The translations under genes were made by a program, and so were the position numbers. A stretch of 64,000 bases of DNA, from contig JAFKJB010000011.1 in NCBI GenBank assembly GCA_017306155.1, forward strand, positions 62,001 through 126,000, read 5' to 3'. Position 1 is the first letter of the stretch. Every line of letters starts with the position of its first letter. This document shows positions 27,421-35,044 of the stretch, piece by piece. The notes beneath the pieces were generated by a model. It ran no database searches, had not been told where the DNA came from, and worked only from the letters and a program-made list of their open reading frames with translations. The DNA is from Nitrosospira multiformis. GTDB lineage: Bacteria; Pseudomonadota; Gammaproteobacteria; Burkholderiales; Nitrosomonadaceae.

Positions 27421-28854
27421 CTAGATCTCAACGGTTGCGGATTGGACAGGAATACTTGCATTCCAGTTCAGTTTCTGCCGGATGGCGCCAGCCAGAATGG
27501 CGCAAGTCGAAGGTTCCCCATGCACGAGGAAAGTCTGATCGGGAGGAGCGCCGAAGTGGCCCAGCCAGGCGAGCAGATCGGCCTGGTCCGCATGCGCCGA
27601 CAGGCCGCCGATGGTGTAGATCTCCGCCCGCACGGGCACGTTTTCATTGAAAATCTTCACTGATCTGACCCCGTCCACCAATCTGCGCCCGAGCGTGCCG
27701 ACCGCCTGGAAGCCGGTAATCAGTATGGTGCATTCCGGCCTGCCCAGATTGTACTTCAGATGATACTTGATCCTGCCCGCGTCGCACATGCCGCTGGCCG
27801 AGATGATAACGGCACCTTCCCGTATATTATTGAGGCGCATCGATTCCTCGACGCTCTGAACGAAATGGATGCGCGGCTTGCCGCTGCTGCGGCGCAGCCA
27901 CTTCATTGCGTCCGCCATTTCCTCATCGAGCAGCCGGGTATGCTTGAGGGTGATTTCCGTGGCGGCCAGCGCCATGGGAGAATCGACATAGATATCCATC
28001 TCGCCGATTTTCCCCTTGCGGTAAAGGTCGATCAGAAGAAAGAGCAGGTCCTGCGTTCGTCCCACCGTGAAGGCCGGCACGATGATATTGCCGCCTTTGC
28101 GCAGGAGCGTGTCATTGATGGCGTGAGCGAGCTCATCCAGCGTATCGGCCATGCTGCGGTGCAACCGGTTGCCGTAGGTCGATTCCAGCAGCAGCACATC
28201 AGCCTGATGCACAGGGGCAGGATCCTTTATGACGGGATGGCCCGGCTGGCCGAGATCGCCGGAGAATACCAGTTTCCTGTGCCTCTTGCCGGAAGCCAGC
28301 CACAGTTCGATGATGGCCGAGCCGAGAATGTGGCCCGCATCGCGAAAAATACAGCGCACCGAAGGATACGGCAGGATTTCCTGATCATAATCCACGCTTC
28401 TGATCTGGCGCAGGCAAGCCTCTGCCTGGGTAACGGTATAAAGCGGCGCCGCATCGGGGCGCCTCCTGCGATGATTGCGATGATGGGTTCTGGTCTGCCA
28501 CTCGGCTTCCTTTTCCTGGATATGGGCGCTGTCCTTGAGCATCACGGCGAGCAGGTCGGCCGTGGCCGCCGTGGTGTAGACCGGCCCGCGGAATCCCAAC
28601 ACCGCAAGGCGCGGCAATAATCCGGAATGATCGATATGCGCGTGGGTCAGCAGGACAAAATCGATCGTCTCGGGGTCGCAATCGAAAGCCTCCCGATTCT
28701 TGCGGTCCGCTTCCCGGCCGCCCTGGAACATCCCGCAGTCCACCAGAAACCGTACCTGGGGCGTTTCGACCAGAAAGCAGGAGCCCGTGACTTCGCCTGC
28801 CGCGCCGAGAAAAGTCAGTCGCATCGGAGTTTGCCCGGCGTGCATTTTCACCAT
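27421..28854 (-). CDS. Metallo-beta-lactamase / beta-CASP ribonuclease-like protein
   Basis: This 477-residue protein is related to CPSF73/Ysh1 nucleases. The zinc signature HxHxDH is in LLTHAHIDHSGL near residue 70. A further His is in FRDAGHILGSA, and the beta-CASP insert covers about residues 195-370 (PAFTVGRTQDLL, VDSPMA, SASGMCDAGRI). The C-terminal RMMBL segment includes GGLSAHADQADLL and FLVHGEPSTCAIL. It probably acts on RNA, though substrates of bacterial stand-alone members are poorly known. The ATG overlaps the bioA stop by 7 bases. A later ATG (Met11) is also possible. Confidence 0.9.
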   Translation of the reverse strand: MVKMHAGQTPMRLTFLGAAGEVTGSCFLVETPQVRFLVDCGMFQGGREADRKNREAFDCDPETIDFVLLTHAHIDHSGLLPRLAVLGFRGPVYTTAATADLLAVMLKDSAHIQEKEAEWQTRTHHRNHRRRRPDAAPLYTVTQAEACLRQIRSVDYDQEILPYPSVRCIFRDAGHILGSAIIELWLASGKRHRKLVFSGDLGQPGHPVIKDPAPVHQADVLLLESTYGNRLHRSMADTLDELAHAINDTLLRKGGNIIVPAFTVGRTQDLLFLLIDLYRKGKIGEMDIYVDSPMALAATEITLKHTRLLDEEMADAMKWLRRSSGKPRIHFVQSVEESMRLNNIREGAVIISASGMCDAGRIKYHLKYNLGRPECTILITGFQAVGTLGRRLVDGVRSVKIFNENVPVRAEIYTIGGLSAHADQADLLAWLGHFGAPPDQTFLVHGEPSTCAILAGAIRQKLNWNASIPVQSATVEI

Positions 28855-30161
28855 GAATCCAGGGCCGCCAGCGTGCCCGCCACCAGCAGGTCCATTTCCT
28901 GCTCATCGATGACGTACGGCGGCATGAAGTAGACGGTGTTTCCCAGCGGCCGCAGGGACAGTTCCTGCCTGAGCGCAGCCTGGAAAAATTTTCCGGAAAA
29001 CGCCGGGTCGGAAGTCTCGACTTCGAACGCCCAGATCATTCCGCAATTGCGGAAGTTCCGCACCTGCGGATGCCTGGCGAGGGGCGCGGACGCCTGGTTG
29101 AGGTAGCGCGCCCTGGCGCGGTTGGCTTCGATGACCCCATCCTGCTCGAAAATATCGAGTGTTGCCAGCGCTGCGCGGCAGGCCAGCGCATTGCCGGAAT
29201 GGGTATGGGAATGCAGGAAGGCGCGCGCCGTGCTGTCGCCGTAGAAGGCGGCGTAGATGTCCTCCGTGGTCATCACGACCGAGAGAGGAAGATAGCCTGC
29301 CGTCAAACCCTTACCGATGCAGAGGAAATCCGGCAGGATACCGGCCTGCTCGCAGGCGAGCAGCGTGCCCGTCCTGCCGAACCCGACCGCGATTTCATCC
29401 GCGATGAGATGCACCCGGTACCGGTCGCAGAGCGCGCGCGCGTGCCGAAGATAATCCGGGTGGTACATGCCCATGCCGGCTGCCCCCTGCACCAGCGGCT
29501 CCAGAATGAGCGCGGCGGTTTGCGCATGATGCGCCGCAAGGTGCGCCTCCAGCGCCGCCGCAGCGCGCAGGGCGTGTTCCTGCGGCGATTCACCCTCCGC
29601 GGCATGGCGCCAGTCCGGGGTGGGAACATGGTTGCCTGGCCGCAGGAGCGGGGCATAGGTTTCCCTGAAGAGCGCCACATCGGTGACTGAAAGCGCGCCC
29701 AGCGTTTCGCCGTGATAGTCGTTCTGCAGGCTGACGAAACGGTTCTTTTCCGGGCGGCCGAGGTTGTGCCAGTAGTGAAAGCTCATTTTCAGCGCAATCT
29801 CCGTGGCGGAGGCGCCGTCGCTCGCATAGAAGCAATGCCCGAGCCGGTTCGATACCAATCTGCCCAGGCGCTCGGACAATTCCACCACCGGTTCATGCGT
29901 GAACCCGGCCAGCATGACATGCTCCAGGCGGTCGAGCTGCTCGCGGATGGCGGCGTTGATGCGCGGGTTGGCATGGCCGAACAGATTGACCCACCAGGAA
30001 CCGATGGCATCGAGATACCGTTTGCCGTCGCCGCCGTACAGCCATACGCCTTTTCCGTGTGAAATCGTGATGAGCGGCAGCGATTCATGCTGCTTCATCT
30101 GCGTGCAGGGATGCCAGACCGACTTCAGGCTGCGTTGATACAAAGATTCATTGGGACTCAT
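28848..30161 (-). CDS. bioA: Adenosylmethionine-8-amino-7-oxononanoate aminotransferase
   Basis: This 437-residue PLP enzyme makes 7,8-diaminopelargonic acid in biotin synthesis. It has WHPCTQMKQHE near the N-terminus, GSWWVNLFGHANPRI, FYASDGASATEIALKMSF, and the PLP-binding region ADEIAVGFGRTG followed by the catalytic Lys in CIGKGLTAGYLPLS. The start codon sits within a 10-bp repeat array, where each repeat supplies an ATG. The one at 30161 keeps the frame without an early stop. No bioB, bioF or bioD is adjacent. Confidence 0.95.
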   Translation of the reverse strand: MSPNESLYQRSLKSVWHPCTQMKQHESLPLITISHGKGVWLYGGDGKRYLDAIGSWWVNLFGHANPRINAAIREQLDRLEHVMLAGFTHEPVVELSERLGRLVSNRLGHCFYASDGASATEIALKMSFHYWHNLGRPEKNRFVSLQNDYHGETLGALSVTDVALFRETYAPLLRPGNHVPTPDWRHAAEGESPQEHALRAAAALEAHLAAHHAQTAALILEPLVQGAAGMGMYHPDYLRHARALCDRYRVHLIADEIAVGFGRTGTLLACEQAGILPDFLCIGKGLTAGYLPLSVVMTTEDIYAAFYGDSTARAFLHSHTHSGNALACRAALATLDIFEQDGVIEANRARARYLNQASAPLARHPQVRNFRNCGMIWAFEVETSDPAFSGKFFQAALRQELSLRPLGNTVYFMPPYVIDEQEMDLLVAGTLAALDSW

Positions 30162-30191
30162 TGGGATTCATTGGGACTCATTGGCACTCAT
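30149..30191 (-). repeat. 10-bp tandem repeat carrying five ATGs at the bioA start
   Basis: On the minus strand four tandem copies of a 10-base unit, consensus ATGAGTCCCA, run into the bioA gene. ATG triplets therefore occur at 30191, 30181, 30171, 30161 and 30151. Only 30161 and 30191 share the bioA frame, and 30191 meets a TGA after seven codons. The period is not a multiple of three, so unit gain or loss would change which upstream ATG is in frame. Confidence 0.85.
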
Positions 30192-30844
30192 CGTTCATCT
30201 GCGGATGGGCATCAAGGGGAAAACGATCGGGAAACTGGCAGTGGGAAGCAAGGGGATGGAAAGCAGCGGAACCAAGGGGGCACAAGGGAACACGAAGGCG
30301 ACATCATACCGTGCATCCCCCGAGAGGTGAACATGCGGATGAACAGGCAGTACAAACACATCATGTTGTCTGCTGCCAATGGTCAACGCCACGACAGAGT
30401 ATTTCACCTCCTGTGATCCGCCGTGTTGTTCGCTGCTGCGTTCCAGCAATCTGAGCCGTTCATCAAATTTTGAGATGACAGGTTTTCCCCTTCCTGTTTC
30501 CCGCAATGCGCGCAGGTTACCGCCCCCATAATTTCACCAACACCGATGTACAGGCACTTCACGGCAGGCAGGTTGGGCGGAGGGGTAGGGGCGGCAGAGA
30601 CCCACGGCAGGAAAAGCGGAAGAAGAGCGTCATCAATGGACTCTGGTCGCGGCTCCCCTCCATGGTAGCGTCATAATGACGCCGGCTGCCAGGCAACCGT
30701 CAGGCAACCTGTACCTTGGTACAAGGTGTACTTCAGTACGATGGACTCGGTACCTGCGGACTTGCAGAATGGCACCCGCAGTACGAAGAAAGAAGCGCCG
30801 CCATCCGGCGGATTTTATCGATGATATTAACAAGAGGAAACATT
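30192..30844. other. Long intergenic region between bioA and flp
   Basis: This 650-base divergent region has no convincing gene. It must contain the promoters of bioA (minus) and of the pilus locus (plus). An imperfect palindrome is at 30711-30731, about 115 bases before the flp start. A minus-strand open frame at 30195-30506 has no recognisable product. A ribosome-binding AAGAGGAAA precedes the flp ATG. Confidence 0.5.
30711..30731. promoter_or_regulatory. Palindrome upstream of flp
   Basis: The sequence GTACCTTG-GTAC-AAGGTGTAC forms a near-perfect dyad around a central GTAC. Further GTAC tetramers follow at about 30735 and 30750. It could be a transcription factor site for the Tad locus. 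No factor is assigned. Confidence 0.35.
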
Positions 30845-31039
30845 ATGAACAAAATCGCTCAAGGTGTGCAGCAGTTCCTGAATGACGAAGACGGCGTGAC
30901 CGCCATTGAATATGGCTTGATCGCTGCCCTGATCGCGGTTGCGATTATCGGTGGGACGCAGTTAGTGGGTGGTAATTTAAACACCCTCTTTACGTCTATT
31001 GCTGGGCTACTTGTGTTTACGCCCGGTGGCGGCGGCTAA
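30845..31039 (+). CDS. flp: Flp/Fap-type pilin (major Tad pilin)
   Basis: This 64-residue type IVb prepilin forms the Tad pilus fibre. The true start is the ATG at 30845 after AAGAGGAAA; the frame is open upstream without meaning. A short leader ends in EDGVTAIEYGLIAALIAVAI, with the processing Gly at about residue 17 and the conserved Glu-Tyr pair at E5-Y6 of the mature protein (Flp motif). The hydrophobic N-terminus is followed by a short Gly-rich tail. It is followed by a strong hairpin and then its own prepilin peptidase, so high expression of the pilin relative to the machinery is likely. Confidence 0.93.
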   Translation: MNKIAQGVQQFLNDEDGVTAIEYGLIAALIAVAIIGGTQLVGGNLNTLFTSIAGLLVFTPGGGG

Positions 31040-31104
31040 AGAGAATCCTTCAGGTTATCGGCTGCTGTTTCCTGGCACTCGGCAGTTCTAACTGGAGTTC
31101 CATG

Positions 31105-31129
31105 CACTGCCCGGCTTCGCCGGGCGGTG
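31105..31129 (+). promoter_or_regulatory. mRNA hairpin between flp and prepilin peptidase
   Basis: A 10-bp stem (one G-T pair) with a 5-base loop CTTCG: arms CACTGCCCGG and CCGGGCGGTG. No T run follows, so it is not a classic terminator. It could protect the upstream pilin mRNA from 3' exonucleases or attenuate read-through into the assembly genes. Confidence 0.55.
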
Positions 31130-31156
31130 AGCAGTTGAAAGCGGTTAAATGAAAAC

Positions 31157-31741
31157 ATGACTCATCACATGCATTCATTGAGTATCGGATTTTTGCTGCT
31201 GCTGCTGCTGGCAGCAGCCTGGAGCGACATCCGCAGCCGCCGCATTCCGAACGTCCTGGTTTTCCCCGGGGCGATGATGGGCATGCTGCTGCATGCCCTG
31301 CTGCCGCAGGAAGCAGGCGGGCTGGGCGTCCTCGGCTCCCTGGCAGGATGGGGCACGGGCCTCGCGCTGCTGCTGCCGCTCTACCTGCTGCGCATCATGG
31401 GCGCGGGTGATGTGAAGCTCATGGCCATGACCGGCGCCTTCCTTGGCGCGCAGGCAACTGTCGGCGCGCTGTTGTGCGTGCTGCTGGCAGGCGGCATGCT
31501 GGCGCTGGGGGCCGCATTGTGGCAGGGCAAACTGGGCGTGCTGTGGCGCAACCTCAACGTCATGCTGCTCGGAGCACTCGCCGGCGGGGTAATGACGGGC
31601 CTGCCCGTGGGCGGAAAACCCGGTGAAAGTGCCGGGGGAGATGCCGGGGAATTCGCCGCGGAATCTGTCGGTTCGCTGCCCTACGGTGTTGCGATCGCCG
31701 CCGGCACGATGGCGTATCTGGCCATGACGCGTTGGGCCTGA
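31157..31741 (+). CDS. cpaA: Tad prepilin peptidase (A24 aspartic protease, CpaA/TadV)
   Basis: This 194-residue polytopic inner-membrane protein lacks the N-methylation domain, as in TadV/CpaA. Catalytic aspartates are in AAWSDIRSRRIPN (near residue 24) and in the GxGD-type motif MGAGDVKLMAM. About five hydrophobic segments are present. It cleaves the leader of Flp and of the pseudopilins TadE/TadF. The start at 31157 could also be the ATG four codons later. It is separated from cpaB by 281 bases that carry GTAC/AAAGTAC-like repeats but no gene. Confidence 0.9.
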   Translation: MTHHMHSLSIGFLLLLLLAAAWSDIRSRRIPNVLVFPGAMMGMLLHALLPQEAGGLGVLGSLAGWGTGLALLLPLYLLRIMGAGDVKLMAMTGAFLGAQATVGALLCVLLAGGMLALGAALWQGKLGVLWRNLNVMLLGALAGGVMTGLPVGGKPGESAGGDAGEFAAESVGSLPYGVAIAAGTMAYLAMTRWA

Positions 31742-32022
31742 CCGCTGGCACTGACCGCCGGGACTGACAGAAAGAAAGCATGCCAGACGGGCATGCGGGA
31801 ATGCAGGTACAAAGTGCCAAGCAAGTACCAAGGCGAAAGTACAAAGAACAAAATACAAGAGCGAAAGTATGAAAGCGCTCCGGGCGGTTCGCGGGTTATC
31901 CGGTCGCCGGTGTCCGCAGATTGCAGGATCAACGAATCAAGCGGCTGGATCACGGAAAGGCAGCCAGAGGTGATCCGGAAACAATTGTCAGAAGTCAGGA
32001 TGCCAGTGAAGAGGAATGCTGA
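31742..32022. other. Intergenic between cpaA and cpaB
   Basis: This 281-base spacer holds a run of short related words (GGTACAAAG, AAGTACCAAGG, AAGTACAAAGA, AATACAAGAG, AAGTATGAAAG) at about 31805-31875. They are purine-rich and semi-regular. No coding signal is seen. A second promoter for the assembly genes could lie here. Confidence 0.4.
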
Positions 32023-32832
32023 ATGAAGAACGTGAGGGCGATATGGATGATCGTGATCTCGCTGCTGCTGGGACTGGCCGCGGTAGTGGTCGCCGGCAAG
32101 TGGATCATCGACCGTGCCAGCATGGATGCGGCCACCGTGGTCGTCGCTTCGCGTGATATCGATGTCGGCACCCGGCTGACGCCGGATATGCTGCAGTCGT
32201 CGGACTGGCCGCGCGCGACAGTGCCGGAGGGATCCTTCCAGGACGTAAATCTGCTCGATACACGCGTGGTCAGGGTCAACCTGGTGCGCGGGGAGCCGCT
32301 GCTGGAAGCCAAGCTGGCGCCGCAGGGGGCTGCGGGAGGACTGTCGGGCGTGATTACCGAGGGCAAGCGCGCCATCACGGTGAAGGTCAACGAGATCGTC
32401 GGCCTCGCCGGATTCGCGCTGCCCGGCAACAACGTGGATATCCTGGTCAACGCCAAGGACGAAAACGACAAGCCCATTTCCAAGATCGTGCTGGAGCGCA
32501 TTCTCGTGCTGGCAGTGGGGCAGGACCTGGGCCGGGATGAAACCAAGCCGAAGGCGGTCACCGCCGTGACGCTGGAAGTGACGCCGCAGGAAGCGGAAAA
32601 ACTCGATCTCGCGCGCAGCATCGGCACACTGTCGCTGGTGCTGCGCAACCAGATCGACAAGACTCCCGGCACCACTGCCGGGGTGCGCACGCGCGATCTG
32701 CTGACGCTGCATTCCGAGTCTCCTCCAGCCCCTGTCCGGCGTGCTGCGGCCGCCATACCTCGGCCGGGCGTCGAAATCATCCGGGGCATGGAAAGAACTG
32801 AAGCAAAACTGGCAGAAAAGGAAACCCGATGA
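32023..32832 (+). CDS. cpaB: Flp pilus assembly protein CpaB (RcpC)
   Basis: This 269-residue protein has an N-terminal membrane helix (residues ~6-26, MIVISLLLGLAAVVVAG) and an SAF-type beta domain at about residues 40-110 (VVASRDIDVGTRLTPDML), followed by the RcpC/CpaB repeat. GITVKVNEIVGLAGFALPG-type sequence is visible near residue 120. It is thought to sit in the periplasm and help the secretin channel. GAGG precedes the start. Its stop overlaps the start of the secretin gene by 4 bases (ATGA). Confidence 0.9.
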   Translation: MKNVRAIWMIVISLLLGLAAVVVAGKWIIDRASMDAATVVVASRDIDVGTRLTPDMLQSSDWPRATVPEGSFQDVNLLDTRVVRVNLVRGEPLLEAKLAPQGAAGGLSGVITEGKRAITVKVNEIVGLAGFALPGNNVDILVNAKDENDKPISKIVLERILVLAVGQDLGRDETKPKAVTAVTLEVTPQEAEKLDLARSIGTLSLVLRNQIDKTPGTTAGVRTRDLLTLHSESPPAPVRRAAAAIPRPGVEIIRGMERTEAKLAEKETR

Positions 32833-34598
32833 AGTTGCAGTGCTCTCCGAACAGATTTTCTGTTATTCCGATGCCCATGATTACTTCAGCAGGTGATACC
32901 GGTTTTCGTCGAATTTCCGGTTCCGCGCTTCCGCCGTTCCGGGTAGCGCTGATCACGACGCTGCTGGGGATAACGCTGGGACTGAGCGGTGCGCTTTTCG
33001 CCGCAGGCCAGGCCAGCGGCCCGATCATGGATCGGACGGTGGTTGCGTCAGCGAAGCCGGCGGGGCCAGCGGGCGTCCTGCTGGCAGCTTCCGATATGGA
33101 TGTGACCTACGGCAAGTCAGCTCTGCTCAGGCTGCCGGCCGCCGTCACGCGGATATCGGTAGGCAACCCGGACGTGGCCGACGTCACGCTGATCAGCCCC
33201 AGCGAAATCTACGTGCTGGGCAAGTCGATCGGGACGACCAATGTCATTCTGTGGACCCGCGGCGGACAAGCGGGCAGCGGCCAGACGGCCGTCATCAATG
33301 TCACTGTCATCCTGGATGCGGCGGCGCTGCAAGCCAAGCTGCGGGAACTCATGCCCGGCGAAACCGACATCAAGGTGACCGCAGCCGGGGATTCGCTGGT
33401 CCTCTCCGGCACGGTATCCGATACGCTGAAGGCGGACCGGGCGGTGGCGCTGGCGGATGCCTATGTGCGCGCCGCGGCAGGGGGCCAAGGCCAGCGCGGC
33501 GGCAGGCAGGGCGGCGATGCCGGCGGAGGCCAGGGTGGCGGGCAGGGCGGCGGAGGAGACGAATCCAAGGGCGCCGGCCAGGGGCTGGGCAGCATCCAGG
33601 TGGTGAATCTGCTGCAGGTGGGCAGCAACCAGCAGGTGATGCTCGAAGTGAAGGTAGCGGAAATCAACCGCAAGGTCGCGGAAAAGCTCGGCTTCGATTT
33701 CCAGAGAGCGGCCCGAAAAGCCGGGAGCGCCTGGACGCAGATCATGACCGGCATCATCGGCGGCGCGCCGGGCATGCTGTTCCAGTCCAGGGGTACGCCC
33801 GATATCGGCGACGCTTTCCTGATCGATGCCGAGAAAAGGGATGAGCTCTTCCACATTCTGGCCGAACCCAATATCGTGGCAATCAGCGGCCAGGAAGCAA
33901 GCTTCCTGGTGGGCGGAGAGGTCATGATTCCCATTCCGCAGTTTGCCGGCGTGATCACCCTCCAGTCCCGGCAGTTCGGCGTGGGCCTGCGGTTCACGCC
34001 CACCGTGCTGGAGGAGGGCCGCATCAACCTGGTGGTATCGCCGGAAGTGACGGAACTGGTCAAATTTGACACCGTCGCCACTACCGGTCTGGGAGGGGTG
34101 CTGGCCGTGCCGACCTTCACCACGCGGCGCGTATCCACCACCGTGCAGCTGCGCGACGGCCAGTCGCTCGCCATCGGCGGGTTGCTGCAGGACAACATCA
34201 AGGAAACGATCAAGCGCTTCCCGGTGCTGGGAGAACTTCCGATACTCGGCGCCCTGTTCCGCAGCAGCGATTTCCAGAAAGACAAGACCGAGCTCATGGT
34301 GGTGGTGACGCCGCGCCTGATCAAACCGCTGCAACCCGATTACGCGCTGCCGACCGACGCTTTCGTCCAGCCCGACCGGCCGGGGTTCCTGTTCGACGGC
34401 AGGATGGAAGGCTCCCCGGAGGGCCTGCTGCCCAAGGGCATGCCGGCATCGGAATATCCCCCGCAGTATCCCCCTTCGGGGCAACTGCCGGGCCAGCCGC
34501 AGGGGCAATCGCAAGGTCAACTACAGGGCCAATCGCAGGGACAATTACAGGGCCAACCCCAGGCCGGGCGTGACGATGCCGGCTTCGAGATGAAGTGA
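32829..34598 (+). CDS. cpaC: Tad secretin (CpaC/RcpA)
   Basis: This 589-residue outer-membrane channel of the Tad system has an N-terminal signal-like region (residues ~35-60), then N-domains (LLRLPAAVTRISVGNPDVADV), a BON-like part, and the secretin core (MLEVKVAEINRKVAEKLGF, RFTPTVLEEGRINLVVSPEVT, GLLQDNIKETIKRFPVLGELPILGALFRS, ending TELMVVVTPRLI). Two unusual low-complexity parts are seen: a glycine-rich insert of about 35 residues before the core (about 33475-33580) and a Gly-Gln repeat at the C-terminus (34480-34565). The rest has normal length. Confidence 0.93.
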   Translation: MKLQCSPNRFSVIPMPMITSAGDTGFRRISGSALPPFRVALITTLLGITLGLSGALFAAGQASGPIMDRTVVASAKPAGPAGVLLAASDMDVTYGKSALLRLPAAVTRISVGNPDVADVTLISPSEIYVLGKSIGTTNVILWTRGGQAGSGQTAVINVTVILDAAALQAKLRELMPGETDIKVTAAGDSLVLSGTVSDTLKADRAVALADAYVRAAAGGQGQRGGRQGGDAGGGQGGGQGGGGDESKGAGQGLGSIQVVNLLQVGSNQQVMLEVKVAEINRKVAEKLGFDFQRAARKAGSAWTQIMTGIIGGAPGMLFQSRGTPDIGDAFLIDAEKRDELFHILAEPNIVAISGQEASFLVGGEVMIPIPQFAGVITLQSRQFGVGLRFTPTVLEEGRINLVVSPEVTELVKFDTVATTGLGGVLAVPTFTTRRVSTTVQLRDGQSLAIGGLLQDNIKETIKRFPVLGELPILGALFRSSDFQKDKTELMVVVTPRLIKPLQPDYALPTDAFVQPDRPGFLFDGRMEGSPEGLLPKGMPASEYPPQYPPSGQLPGQPQGQSQGQLQGQSQGQLQGQPQAGRDDAGFEMK

Positions 34599-34605
34599 GG
34601 ATGAA

Positions 34606-34992
34606 ATGAGAGATGATGAGGACGCACTCAACATGCACACAAACCTGATAGCCGTCACTCCAGCCAGGTTGCACCCAGGCAGGGTGGCCGTTCTGGCAGC
34701 AGTCGCGATCGCCACTCTCACTCTGGCGGGATGTATATCTGCCACGCCGCGGCTGGATGCGCAGTCCGGCATTGCCGTGAATATCGCCCGGACCCAGCAG
34801 ATCGCCAATCCCAATGCCTCGCGTGACAACGCTCCGGTGGAGGGAATCGACGGGCAGGCGGGCGACGCCGCCGTCGACAGCTACCGTGAATCGTTCGTGA
34901 ATCCGCGCCCGGCCTTGTCAGGCGGCGTGGTGAACGTTGGCAGCGGCAGGGCCGGAAGCGGCGGCGGGGGCGGCGGAATGTTTGGCAGGTAA
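34606..34992 (+). CDS. Small Tad-locus lipoprotein
   Basis: This 128-residue protein has a lipoprotein signal (TLAGC, with Cys near residue 43; a start at Met10, 34633, is equally possible). The mature part has VNIARTQQIANPNASR, GIDGQAGDAAVDSYRESF and a Gly/Ser-rich end. A lipoprotein of this kind commonly stands between the secretin and tadG in betaproteobacterial Tad loci, where others have CpaD. The CpaD core is not recognised, so it may be a functional substitute, perhaps a pilotin. Its role is unproven. Confidence 0.7.
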   Translation: MRDDEDALNMHTNLIAVTPARLHPGRVAVLAAVAIATLTLAGCISATPRLDAQSGIAVNIARTQQIANPNASRDNAPVEGIDGQAGDAAVDSYRESFVNPRPALSGGVVNVGSGRAGSGGGGGGMFGR

Positions 34993-35044
34993 TGTCATCC
35001 GCCAGGGCGAGCACGTTTGAAGTCAGGAAGTGTGACAGCAGGCA

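Noticed and set aside
30195..30506. 103-codon minus-strand frame in the bioA-flp gap
   Set aside because: Low-information translation, no ribosome site, no known domain; more likely non-coding divergent promoter region.
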